Source of the DNA: Pseudopithomyces maydicus
Lineage: Eukaryota > Ascomycota > Dothideomycetes > Pleosporales > Didymosphaeriaceae
Reading direction: 5' to 3'
NCBI GenBank assembly: GCA_026873275.1
Contig: JANTUC010000006.1
Coordinates: 868,001-932,000 of the forward strand
DNA: 64,000 nt
Of this stretch, positions 46,336 through 57,037 are shown one piece after another. The position numbers and the translations under genes are program-made. The notes under the pieces were generated by a model that searched no databases, was not told where the DNA came from, and saw only the letters and a list, made by a program, of their open reading frames with translations. Positions within the stretch are counted from its first letter, which is position 1; every line of letters begins with the position of its first letter.

Positions 46336-47457
46336 CTAGCGCTTTGATTCCCGATCCAATAACCACCGTGCGTGGTACATACATAGAGACCTGTGATAAT
46401 TTTCTACCCACAAGGCAACAACCGCATCAGAAGGTCTTCCCAACTCGTATGATTGCACAATAACATCTTTTTTATCATCTTCCCAATCCATACTTTGTGG
46501 AGTATTCGATGGAGGTATCGATATTGGCGTCGTTGCCATATAGCTTTCGGATGACGATTTCCCAGAAGCAGAACTTTCTGGCGGGGATGCCGCTGCTAGA
46601 ACCAGCTCTTCCAAGCTCTCATTTTGTAGCATGGCAACGAATTTCTCCTGCAGTTTCCTGGTCATGAACATTTTGGCCTTGATTTTGGCTTCGATTTCGG
46701 CTTGGGTCTCCGACTCGTATGCGTTTCCTGCGCCACTTATCGATGTTCTGCCGTCTCTGTATAGTCGGTCTGGGCTCATATGCCCGAGCTCGTTGATGTA
46801 GGAGGGTTCGTAGAAGCGACCGGTGTGCACGTGGAAGACACCATTTCCTGCAGGGTGGGGTTCACCGCATGCTTCCGGAATTGACATGGGACTGGATGCA
46901 GGCGGCGTCAGATACGTGCTCGTAGGTACCGCTTGTACAGTATGTGACATACTGAGAAGCGTTTCCCGGCCTTTGTTGTCGAGAATAGGAGAAAACTGAC
47001 TGTTCTGTTGCGTGTCTCAGGGCCTGATTAAAAGCGCCATCAGCGTCTAACAGACCGCACATCTGGTCGAGCATGCGATCAGATCGGAATCGCCTATTGG
47101 TATATTGACGGGAAACATCACGGAAGTCAAATGGATCTGTTCTCGACGTGTGATTCTTTGGGTCGGAAATAAGACGTGGGGGTCTAGATGCGGACTCCCA
47201 TGGTTGCGGGGTTCGATGATGACCGCTGCCGGTGCTAGTTAGAGTATTTCAAATTGCACTACTAAAGTTGGCCAACGGAGGGGTACCCGTGACAGAATTA
47301 ATGGTGGTCTAGACAGTGCATCTCGATGGCCTAGTCCTTGTTCATACGGGATAAGCTCTGAGCTTTCTAACCGATAGAGAACGCATATCCCAAAGAGATC
47401 TTTGTCGATCAAAAAGGAGTAAATCAAGCGCTGAATACAATACTGGGGATATTCCAT
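46336..47457 (-). CDS. Hypothetical protein, conserved splicing but no known domain
   Basis: I join exons 47457-47294, 47234-46953 and 46891-46336 into 333 residues. The second intron (GTATGT..CAG, branch CTGAC) is very clear. The first needs a weak GTCACG donor, with a clear CTAAC branch before its acceptor, so the N-terminal exon (MEYPQYCIQRLIYSFLIDKD) is less certain. The protein is hydrophilic, with no signal peptide or membrane helix. A helical charged stretch (ESETQAEIEAKIKAKMFMTR) lies in the middle, then a Ser/Pro-rich region and a tail with ELGRPSDAVVALWVENYHRS. It lies next to the second UstYa gene and is convergent with it. I recognise no family; it could be a cluster gene of unknown role or an unrelated neighbour. 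Confidence 0.6.
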
Positions 47458-47608
47458 CTATAAAACAAACAACGAAAAGCCACTGCAAGGCAGACATGGG
47501 TATCATGCTAGAAGTCCATAAATATCACCAACGCCAACACCGGATCGTTCGGTCGGAAGAGGACTCCATCTCTTCATCGTCGAATCATAAATGAAAGTCC
47601 GTTCGTTT

Positions 47609-49295
47609 TCATGTGCCATCGGCCTGGCCGAGGCTCTGTCTTTTTGAGCCCACGCTCTGGCCCTTGCTATTACGTTTCGAGCTGTCGCCCTGCTTTCCAA
47701 ATGTCCACCTCGACTCTTTCGGCTGTACAACTTCCACTCTTTGTGTAACCTCCTTCGTCTGTACTATACGTTCTTGAGCGATGCTATTTCGGCTTTTCCA
47801 GGAAAACATGGTTGATAAGTTTATGTCCTCTTCCGCTTTGCTCCGCCGGCTGAGGTATTTCTTCCAATCATTGCCGTCATGCTTTTTGGAACATCGTGTA
47901 TTTTCCTGCTTAGAATCTGCCTGGGCAACAATTTCTGTCCGGAAGTACTGCTCTGCGCTAGGTGTGAGTTGCAATTGGACTAGAGGGCGCTCAGAGTAGG
48001 TGCTTCGACCTGGAGACTGCGAAGCGGAACGTCGATGGCCCATGGAGCGATTTGGAGACGGCGTGCGAGATCGGGTGTGTGCTTCCTCGGGTTTCGTGAC
48101 AGTCGCTTCTGAGCTGTTGAAAGTATCATCCAGAGATTTTCCTGGTATCGTACGAGTTGTGGGATCAGTAGGTAGCTGCAGTTCGAAAGCGGTAAGGCGA
48201 ACAGTCGCATGCGTTCGGAGCTGGAGGGCAGCAATGAAACGTTTCGTTCTTGGTATAGTAGATTGGAGGACAGAAAGATGTGTGACACAGCTACCATAGT
48301 TAGCAGACCCCTCAAATAACTTTAGAACTACTTCACTGACAGTGCCCAAAGAACACGACCAAAAGATTCATCTGGCGAATGTTAGCAGTGGTAAAACTAG
48401 AATAGAAGTTTGGTAACGCACAAGTGACATCGGGATCCGAAATATGTCGTGCCACAGATGATAGTTGAGCGGCGGCAACGCAAGCCACACTGTGCTGTTC
48501 AGCATGATAACCCAATTTGGTTTTTTCTTCAACACTCACATCAAACGTGACCCAAACAGCACAACTACCATCACACGCCTCTCTTGATCCATCAATAGCT
48601 TCCAGAGGGTAGGAAGAATCCAGGTTCCGAGGATGACATCTGTGATAATGTTCATGATAATGACCGGATAGTACATTGCGCCCTTGGTCGCGCACGTCGC
48701 CGGGTCAAAGACCCACGGATGGGGAACACCACATTGAAAGGCGATACCAAACAGCGAAAAGACTCCCCAAAACGTCACCATTCCGAATACAACATTATAG
48801 TGCTTGGGATTACGGGGAGCGACGCGCTCGCATAGCTGCAAAAAGGACACCTTTGCTGCCCACTGTGCAGCAAGCGCCAGCAGTTCTCCAGCGTACTGCG
48901 ACTGTGGCATTATTCGTCAGTCGCATACAGACTCAACTGAAGCTCGGATCGTACTTTGTAATAAGGGTCTAAATCTCCTAATGGCACTTTGGCCATTTTC
49001 TTCCCTAGTCCATTGTTGCTGGCGATGTGGAAGCAGAAAGCGCTCGCTAAAGCCAATACCTGCCGACGTTAGCTGCGCATTCCATATTTCAGATAACGAT
49101 TGTGCGCACCACTCCGGTCGCAAAGGAGAAATCATCCCTCTTCAGTCGCAGTTTGTTGCTCCAGGCCAATCCAAAGCGAATTGCCGCTGCGAGGACAGTG
49201 ATGCAGATGAAGGTGTATGCGATGATTATAATCAGAGATCCACGGTCGTCGGCGGTAAGCGGATGCAGCGCAGGCTTGTCGGATATTGCTGCCAT
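47609..49295 (-). CDS. Rhodopsin-like fungal integral membrane protein (frame break)
   Basis: Seven-helix fungal membrane protein of the 'rhodopsin domain' group (not a retinal opsin). Five exons: 49295-49110, 49059-48955, 48901-48540, 48489-48422 and 48371-47609, with four introns of about 50 bp, 494 residues after correction. Helices are visible in GSLIIIIAYTFICITVLAAA, YNVVFGMVTFWGVFSLFGIA and AMYYPVIIMNIITDVILGTW. HPWVFDPATCATKG matches the family's extracellular loop. Family members often end in a long Ser/Arg-rich cytoplasmic tail, as here. One base is missing in the A4 run at 48361-48364 before LGTVSEVVLKLFEGSANYG. The frame used ends at 47609; another frame stays open to 47503 and encodes TFIYDSTMKRWSPLP, which might be the true C-terminus if another indel exists. 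Function unknown. Confidence 0.75.
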
Positions 49296-50580
49296 GGTTC
49301 GATGGTGCGAAGGAGCAATGCATGTACGTCCATGTAGAGAGCGTGTGCCATAGATGGGTCAGGACAGCTGGGACGTCATGTGTGAGATTGCTTTTGCAAT
49401 ACTTCGACACGATAATAAGGCGTGAGTGAAGAGACAGGGAATAGCCCTGGGCGACAATGGCATTCATCGGGCGGAGCGGGCGTTGCCACCGCTCAGCCAA
49501 TGACACAACATGGGGAAGCGGTGTCATGGCCCCGCGATTGGAATCCTGAGCGAAAAGGCGTCTCGTTCCCAGCAATTGAATCAGCGTACAAGCTCATTGT
49601 GGAAAAGCGTGGGATGTCGAGGATCGGAGGACGTGAAACAGATGCCGGCTCATGCGACGCTAGGGAGCGGCTTCTAGTCGCCGCGCGGATAGTCCACCTC
49701 CCACTGGTTCCCGCACGCTACCGTCTGGTTCCCTTTTACTGACACAGTTGACGGAAAACGCTGTTTCTGAGTTCAGCGTGCATGTTCGCATTGGGTCTCA
49801 GCGATAGTACATATCCATACCCGTGGGCTCATGGTCCCGATGCCGGCAAATAAAAATGCGCCATTTCGGCTCGGCACTTCTTTCGTCTCACTGCATGCAA
49901 GGTGCCCGAAGAAAAGCTTGCACCATCCTAAGCAGGGCATGATTGGCGTCGCTTGCAATCAGGAAGGATAGTCGTGCATTGGCTTCAGTCGGTTGCCATG
50001 ATCGAATTTCGCAGCCAGCCATCCGACAGACATGCTCGACAACATGGGGTGAATTCGAGCATCAAACTTCGGGGGCATCACACCTCCTAGATATTCTTTC
50101 GAGGCCCATCTGCGTTTCAGTCGGCTCATGTTGTAAATAAAGCCGTCGACCAGCTCGCCTGGGATACGAATCGCTGTGACAAGCGAGCGCATGGCTTTCA
50201 AACAATGCGGCCGTACGCTATGCCAGTGTCAGCAGCTCCTCCGTAACTTGGGCCATCTAACACTGCGTACTATGGGTATGAGCGTAGCTATCTATACCAA
50301 TTGTTTTCACTCATTACCTCATCCTAGCCAGGCAAGGTATCGTGTCGTGGGGGTGCATAGGATTAACATGGATGCATAGGCTGGAAGCAACCGAGCCGTC
50401 TAGACCCCTGCACACCAGGGTCGAGAATTTCCCCAGCGCGGAGTCGTTGCTTGACGGCAAAGGGTATTTCACCCGAAGCTTGGGAGGCCCAAAAGCAGTT
50501 CAGGGACACGGCTGTGCCCTTTCTTCTACCGTAGTGCTGGGATTTTCACCCTTTTGTCTCGTTGCGCATAACACACGGTT
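49296..50580. other. Spacer of about 1.3 kb, possible relic coding sequence
   Basis: Between the rhodopsin-like gene and the permease, which are divergent, so promoters are expected here. A minus-strand open frame at 49959-50201 has a fairly protein-like composition (GELVDGFIYNMSRLKRRW), but I recognise nothing and find no exons to join it to. Confidence 0.4.
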
Positions 50581-52357
50581 ATGGATAAGGATTTAGAGCT
50601 GACAACTAGGGCTGGGGAGGTTGATGAGATTGCAGCTCAGGAGGCCATTGACGATGAGCGGAAGAAGACCGAACATGCCCATCAGGGCGGCACTCTTGAG
50701 GTGAGATAAGACTGAAGCGATTATGATCAACACCTCACATGTCGTAGCGATACATTAACCTGGTTTCAACTGTAAACTTCTCGTTTGTGCTGCAGTGCTC
50801 GTGGGAAGCTGCCGCTGTCACCTTTCAATTCGCGCTTAGCAATGGCGGGCCGGCGTCTATTGTATACGGAAGTATATTGGCGGGTGTCGGAACCACGCTC
50901 GTGGTAACTTCGCTGGCGGAGATGGCTTCCATGTAAGCGCGTTGCAGGCTCGCACCCTCGTTGGGCGATTGCCGTAAGAGCCTCATTGACGCGCTTTAGG
51001 GACCCGACCGTTGGAGCCCAATATCGCTGGTCAGCCACATTCGCTCCAAAGTGGCCCCGATTCTTCGGTCTTATGCAGGGTATGTCTGCTCGTCACAAAG
51101 TTTCTAGAAGGTGTCACACGACTGATTACCCACAGGATGGATCACGGTATTCGCTTGGATCTGCTCGTGCACTTCCAATCCTGCCCTGATCTCAAATATC
51201 ATTTCCGGTCTCGTTATCTTCAACAACCCGGACTATGTTCCTAAACAATGGCACACGACATTTTTGATGTGGGCTATTACTTTGCTGCCCTTTTTCGCCA
51301 ATTTCTACTTCCGCAGGCTTCTCAATCCATTTGAGGCCATTGGTGCCATGTTGCACGTTGTATTTTTCATCGTCAGCATCATCACCCTGGTAGTACTGGC
51401 ACCACGAAGCTCACCCGATTATGTCTTCAAGACTCTCACTCACGATGGCAGTGGCTGGGATCAACCAGTCGTAGCATTTGGCATTGGACTTCTCACGGTA
51501 GCATACCCTCTGACGGGTTTCGGTACGTACTTTTTCTTCATCAAACACAGAAGCAATCTCACATATCAACAGACGGCGTCATGCACATGTCCGACGAAGT
51601 AAAGAAGACTCGTGTCCGCGTTCCCCGTTCTATGATCTTCTCCGTCGTTCTCAATGCCATCATGCAATTTGCTTTCATGACCACCGTCCTCTTCACCATC
51701 GGCGACCCCGCTGTCGTAGCCGCAGACCCAATGCCTATCATTCAAGTCTACTACCAAGCTACCGGCTCGAAGCCCGCGACCAACCTTTTCGTCATCATAA
51801 TCTGCATTATTATCACCATCTCCTTCTTCAATGTGTTTGCTTCTGTCTCACGACTGATCTGGGCATTTTCGAGAGACAATGGGCTGCCATTTTCCAAGAC
51901 GTTCGCAAAGGTACATCCTACACTCAAGATGCCACTGAATGCGTTAATCTTGCTTGGAGTTTGCCTTGGTCTTCTGGCCATCATCAATGTTGGGAGCACG
52001 ACAGCATTCAACGCCTTCGTCTCGCTACCCGCGCTTGGAGGATACATCTCGTACTTCATTCCCATCCTCTTCATTTTCATACGACGTCTATCGACCAAGC
52101 ACCCTACGCCTATCCCTTGGGGCCCATTTAGGCTTGGCAAGCTTGGTCCTTTTATCAACTTCGCAGCCATGATGTACATCCTGTTCATCCTGTGCTGGCT
52201 GCCGCTACCCAGCTTCAGGCCAGTTGATCGCGAGACGATGAACTATGCGGGGCCGATCGCTGGATTCGTGATCTTGTTCGCGATCGGCGATTGGTGCGTG
52301 TCTGGACGCAAGAGGTTTAAAGTCCCTGTGTTGAGAAGGGCAGAGTATGAATATTAA
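50581..52357 (+). CDS. Amino acid/GABA/choline-type permease (APC superfamily)
   Basis: Plasma membrane transporter of the fungal GABA/choline permease group, 518 residues. Five exons: 50581-50700, 50748-50932, 51000-51079, 51136-51522 and 51573-52357; all splice sites are GT..AG and the frame is intact. Signature segments are the polar N-terminus, VNFSFVLQCSWEAAAVTFQF, SLAEMASMDPTVGAQYRWSA (the conserved MASxxPTxGGQYxW block), GFDGVMHMSDEVKKTRVRVP and RLIWAFSRDNGLPFSKTFAK. About twelve membrane helices are visible. It could import amino acids or amines; the exact substrate is not predictable. It lies between the rhodopsin-like gene and the 2OG oxygenase, so membership in the peptide cluster is possible but unproven. 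Confidence 0.9.
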
Positions 52358-52911
52358 ATAGGCAGTACTATTGATGAGAATTCACGAGGATGGCTGAGTG
52401 TTGACGCACAGTAGAGATTAATGTTCGGCTGAATACACTAGCACAAAGTACATCTGAACGGACATGTGTTGTCCGGTTTACAAACACACTAAGAATTTAA
52501 TCAAAAGTACCAAAGACTCTTTGTGCCACCTGATTATACCTATTCCATGTATTCGTGGTGAATATCTGACGCTTTATAGAGATTAGTCGCTGTTGCATTG
52601 GTCTATAAATCAACCTTGGAACCTTGTAACCTTATTATTCAGGTCACGTGGTCGCACCATGACCTCGGGAGGTACTGAAGTCTCCCGAAGTGCCCGGGTT
52701 CCGCTCCAGGTTCCTCAGCATGATTGAGTGGCCTGCAAGTCACTCATATGTATGTCATTTATAGAAGAAAAGATACCCACCCAAGGTCGAACAGTAGTGT
52801 ATAGATAGGACGTGCAATACCTGCATGGAAGTAAGCTTGTATCATCCTATTGGTCAGTGTAATGCTCTTGATTGGTTAATATGGGAGATATCAAAGCTAG
52901 GTCAGATTGTC
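52358..52911. other. Convergent AT-rich spacer
   Basis: 554 bp between the 3' ends of the permease and oxygenase genes. No gene recognised. Confidence 0.5.
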
Positions 52912-54019
52912 TCATACTACAACCTGCTGCCCTTTTTCCGTCCCCATTGCACCTTCCCAACTCTCTTCTCCCTTGAAGAACTGTACCTTCCTCCCCTGGT
53001 GCCTCCTTCTTAGCCACTCTCTTGTACTCTCAACCTCCATCTCATCGTCCTTTGCAACTAGATCAATCAAGCCACCCTCGACTCGTTTCATACTGACATC
53101 GTACTCGGGCCGTGAAAAGTATACGACACTATATCGTACCAATTTATCTTGACTTCCTGGTGGCGCAACGACACGGTGCATGTTGCTGCGGAGAATACCA
53201 GCGGAGAACTTGACCATCGCATCGCCAAGATTGATGATAGCGCAGCCAGGCATTGGGCGTACGTAGACCCATTTTGATGTATTGGGAAGGAGAACTTGCA
53301 ACCCACCAATGCGGTTAAAGAGAATGGTTAGACTGCCAAAGTCAGTGTGCTCCCCTAGTCCGAGAGACCGCTGCTCTACCGGCTGGGGTGGTGTGCGAAT
53401 GAAACGAACATGGCAGCCTGATGGGGAGGTGAGGCGGTGAAGTGAAGTGAATGCAGCAGGCTCAAGCTGCAGAGAAGTTGCAAGGGAGGTGAATAGTGTG
53501 GTCAACACGACGTTATTGACATGGATGTATGATGCCAGGTTCGCTCTATTTCGATCAATGAGATTTGGTGCTGGAAGCGGGTCGCTGATGGATAATATGT
53601 CATCCTTGGCAATCTGTACGTGTGAGTTACATCACAATGATCTGAAGGCTGACACGTACATTGTAGATTTCGTTTTTGTCTTTTGTACCCTTTCCATCGA
53701 TTACTTCAGCACCCATACCTTTGTACCCAAAGTACATTCCTTTGGCCGCGAAGTCGTACTTGGCTCTTTCTTGGAGTGGCAGACTGTAGAAGCTTTCGTT
53801 GAGATCGAACATGTCGTTTGACCCTTTCAAGAGTGACTCGCCTTCGCTACATCCTTGCATGTTCAAGTAGAAGAAACCCAGCGATCTGCTTGCCTCAAAC
53901 AGGCGCTCATCCTCTCGTTCATCCCCAGCTATGAGTTTTGTCAAGCTGATAGTAACCAAAGGGGCGGTTGGAACATCGTCCGGAAATGAAGTGAACAGGT
54001 TTTCGTGTGCTGAAGACAT
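52912..54019 (-). CDS. 2-oxoglutarate/Fe(II)-dependent dioxygenase (isopenicillin N synthase-like)
   Basis: Soluble oxygenase of 353 residues, exons 54019-53660 and 53613-52912, intron 46 bp (GTACGT..CAG). The N-terminal DIOX_N region runs from VPTAPLVTISLTKLIAG through EASRSLGFFYLNMQG. The core carries the iron ligands: HxD in GLGEHTDFGSLTILF and the distal His in SNMHRVV. The 2-oxoglutarate-binding Arg-x-Ser is RYSVVYF. All catalytic residues are present. Such enzymes hydroxylate, desaturate or cyclise small molecules and peptides. It lies about 7 kb from the RiPP precursor and could be a tailoring enzyme, but this is inference from position only. Confidence 0.9.
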
Positions 54020-54566
54020 TTTCTATATGCTCCACTGGGCATCAGAAACTTCTCGAATCCTTCTATGCTTAGAGAGGCATATGTAGTCCGTTATCTCAGC
54101 ATTCGTGTGACATCTCACGTCATTCAAGATTCCTAAATGCCATGCTGGAGAGCCCAGGCACTCCCGCATACGCACGAAAGGGATCTTATCAGTGGCTTTT
54201 ACTCTTGATCCGCATTGCTATTGGAGGAAATAGTTCGATTTTCTCCATGACCTTGAAGTGGTGGATGCCATGTGACTTCGCGTGCGCGATCCAAGCGCTT
54301 GGCTCCAGCAAGCGTAGAGACGGCGCGAAACTTTAAGAACAGTTTGAAGATCTGGCGTGGAGACCCCGCATCTAAGAGTTGACATTCAGGTGAACGGGTA
54401 CGGTACCCAGCGTCCGTGTCATGGAACGAGGCTGGTGCTAAGAAAAACTAGGGATTATTCTTAAGAGATGACCTCCGCAATGTACCGTCCACGTCCCCTT
54501 CTGTAGGGACCGCCCAATCTCTATTCCGTCAAGAGGCGCCTTCTGCTGGTACTTTGATTGTACATC
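54020..54566. promoter_or_regulatory. Divergent promoter region of the oxygenase and MFS genes
   Basis: 547 bp between divergent start codons. No gene recognised; the paired arrangement would allow shared control. Confidence 0.5.
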
Positions 54567-56105
54567 ATGTCGACGCTCGAGAAAGCAACCATCACTGAGG
54601 ATGTCGGAAATGTTGCGCGCGACGTGCAACACGTCGATGACAAGGCAGCAAGTCATCTAAAGCAAGAGTTGCAATCATCAAAACAAGGCGGCTACATCCC
54701 GAATACCCCAGAAGAAAAGAAGTACTCTCGGGCGCTAAATCGAAAGTTCGATTTTTTCATCTTGCCCTTCTGCGTATTGATATACATGTTCAATGGGCTG
54801 GACCGGAGCAACCTGGGGAACGCCCAGACCGATGGGTTTACATCCGATTTGCATATGAGACCGAGCGCTGTCAATACCGCCACAAGCTTATTCTTCTGCA
54901 CGTTCGTACCGCTTCAGCCATTGAGCGTTATCATCGGAAAAAAGGTGGGACAGTCAACGTACCTTGGGATCATCGGGTTGGGATGGGGAGTTCTCACTTT
55001 GTCTCATGCTTGGGTTAAGAACGAAGCACAGCTCATCGCCGTACGGCTATTGATCGGAGTGTTCGAATCCGGGTTCTATCCTACCTGCGTCTCCTACCTC
55101 TCGCTGTTCTATCCACGTTTTGACCTCGCTTTTCGCATCGCAATATTCTACGGCGCGTATGCCGTGGCTGGCGCATTCGGAGGCCTAATTGCGTACGGCT
55201 GCTTCCAGATTGATGGACATATGCATGGATGGCAATACCTCTTTATCGTCGAGGGGGCTGCTACTATTGCTATCGCTCTTATCACCCCATTTTGGCTAGC
55301 TAAAGCCCCCGGGCAGTCATGGTTCTTGAATGCAAAAGAGAAAGAATTTGCCGAGCGAAGGATGATTATGGATTCCGCTGCAAATCTTGAATCCCGTTTC
55401 AAGCTTTCTAAAAGAGATGTCAAGGAAGCAGTGACTGACTGGAAGCTATGGGCAATCCTCCCATTCAATGTCCTGGCTAGTATCGCTCCACAGGGCTTCA
55501 CCATCTTCATGCCCATAGTCATCAAAGGACTCGGTTATTCTGGTCCTACCGCCAATCTTATGACCGTTCCTCCCTACGTAGTCGGCGCAACATTACTTCT
55601 CATCTTTGCGTACTCATCGGACCATTTCCGCGAGCGGACGATACACGTCCTTGTTGGCATCACACTTGTTCTCGTTGGTCTGATTATGGCGTTCAGTCTG
55701 CCTCTTACAAATCCAGCTGCTCGCTACGGAGGTATCATTGTTCTCCTATCCGGGACGTTCATTGCCGCACCCATAACCGTCGCGTGGTTATCTGGTAACA
55801 CTCCAGAACCGGGTAAACGTGCCATAGTTCTTGGAATCAATGGCTGGGGTAACCTTGGTGGTATCATCGGCTCGGAATTGTTCCTTGCCAAGTACGGACC
55901 CAACTATATCTGGCCGTTGAAAGTCACGACAGGCCTTATCGCTGTTGCGTTTGTCGGATACGCGTGTTACTATTTCGAACTCAAATTCTGGAACAGATAC
56001 AAAGCGAAAAAGATTGCACAAATGAGCCCTGAGGAGATTGAGGCAGAAAACACGAACGATGTTCGATATGCTGATAAGAAGTGGACATTTGTGTATGGAG
56101 TATAG
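54567..56105 (+). CDS. MFS transporter, anion:cation symporter (allantoate/nicotinate permease-like)
   Basis: Intronless, 512 residues, starting at MSTLEKATITEDVGN; the open frame extends three codons further upstream without an ATG. Twelve-helix MFS transporter of the ACS family (Dal5/Tna1-like). Family marks are ALNRKFDFFILPFCVLIYMF, the FNGLDRSNLGNAQTDGF block (LDRxNxxxA), RLLIGVFESGFYPTCVSYLS and WLSGNTPEPGKRAIVLG. These proteins usually import carboxylates, vitamins or peptides. It is divergent from the 2OG oxygenase. Frame intact and family certain; substrate unknown. Confidence 0.92.
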   Translation: MSTLEKATITEDVGNVARDVQHVDDKAASHLKQELQSSKQGGYIPNTPEEKKYSRALNRKFDFFILPFCVLIYMFNGLDRSNLGNAQTDGFTSDLHMRPSAVNTATSLFFCTFVPLQPLSVIIGKKVGQSTYLGIIGLGWGVLTLSHAWVKNEAQLIAVRLLIGVFESGFYPTCVSYLSLFYPRFDLAFRIAIFYGAYAVAGAFGGLIAYGCFQIDGHMHGWQYLFIVEGAATIAIALITPFWLAKAPGQSWFLNAKEKEFAERRMIMDSAANLESRFKLSKRDVKEAVTDWKLWAILPFNVLASIAPQGFTIFMPIVIKGLGYSGPTANLMTVPPYVVGATLLLIFAYSSDHFRERTIHVLVGITLVLVGLIMAFSLPLTNPAARYGGIIVLLSGTFIAAPITVAWLSGNTPEPGKRAIVLGINGWGNLGGIIGSELFLAKYGPNYIWPLKVTTGLIAVAFVGYACYYFELKFWNRYKAKKIAQMSPEEIEAENTNDVRYADKKWTFVYGV

Positions 56106-56370
56106 ACCCTATGTAGGTTAAAAGATGGTTATACAATAGGCTACATGAAAACGTACGATTGGTCCTACATGCTAGCTTGGTTCTGATAATCCTTAGCCAG
56201 ATCTGCGCTGGTGGTGATGGTCTATTTTCACATGCAACAAAGAATGCAAGACGTCATCAAAGCAGTAGATTTTCTTATCAGCTACATTCACAACAACTAC
56301 TATACATCAGACTATTTCTACAGGAACATCACTATCACCAAGTTATAAATTTCTACCGCAAGAACAATAC

Positions 56371-56730
56371 ATGGCGCCTTCGAGACCGCATTCGGCGACC
56401 GTTCGCGGCACCTTCGGCAACCCCAATTACTCGACCCGCAACGTTGTGCCTCCACTTGGCGACCCCGTCTCTCTCGAACGTGAGAAGATGAACAGCCTGT
56501 CTGCGCCTTCTTCAATGACCAGAACACTTAACCCTTACGACGACAAAACTCCCAACTTCGAAATCACATCAGAACACACGCGGCAGTCGGAGATGAATAG
56601 GAGCATGCTTGGCGACCCGATCAGTATGAAAGCGGAGACGAGCGGAAGCAATTGGGGAAGGGGTGCAGGAATACAAGACGAGGAAGGTATGAAAAGAGCG
56701 GCGGATAGAAGAGTGGGAAGCAAGCTGTAG
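56371..56730 (+). CDS. Small hypothetical protein
   Basis: 119-residue intronless frame starting MAPSRPHSATVRGTFGNPNY. It is hydrophilic, rich in Ser, Arg and Asn, with no signal peptide, helix or domain. The phrase LGDP occurs twice (LGDPVSLEREKMNS and LGDPISMKAETS), suggesting a short internal duplication. The start codon is preceded by an A-rich leader typical of expressed fungal genes. No function assigned. Confidence 0.55.
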   Translation: MAPSRPHSATVRGTFGNPNYSTRNVVPPLGDPVSLEREKMNSLSAPSSMTRTLNPYDDKTPNFEITSEHTRQSEMNRSMLGDPISMKAETSGSNWGRGAGIQDEEGMKRAADRRVGSKL

Positions 56731-57037
56731 AATCAAATCATCTCAGATTACTTTGGCCATATGTGTGCGAAAATGACCAAAACAAAGAACAGGGACTGTC
56801 AGCACATACTGATTGTGCCCTGGTCATCATACGTACAGTTGTCAATTAACGTCGTTCGAACCTGTACAGGTCATGCCGACTCTACCGTACTCACTGATAG
56901 TCTACCGGCATCAAATATAACGATCCGGGGTCCAGAGGACCATCACATGTCACCAAGGCATAAAATCCCAATAAACATAATCTTGTCACACCATGTATAT
57001 AAACACAATATCGTACCTCCCTCTCTCTTCTCCCCAC
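56731..57037. other. Convergent spacer
   Basis: About 300 bp between the small protein and the PAQR gene. Nothing recognised. Confidence 0.5.

Noticed and set aside
49959..50201. 80-codon minus-strand frame as part of a lost cluster gene such as a tyrosinase.
   Set aside because: No copper-binding His motifs and no adjoining exons; kept only as a weak note in the spacer entry.
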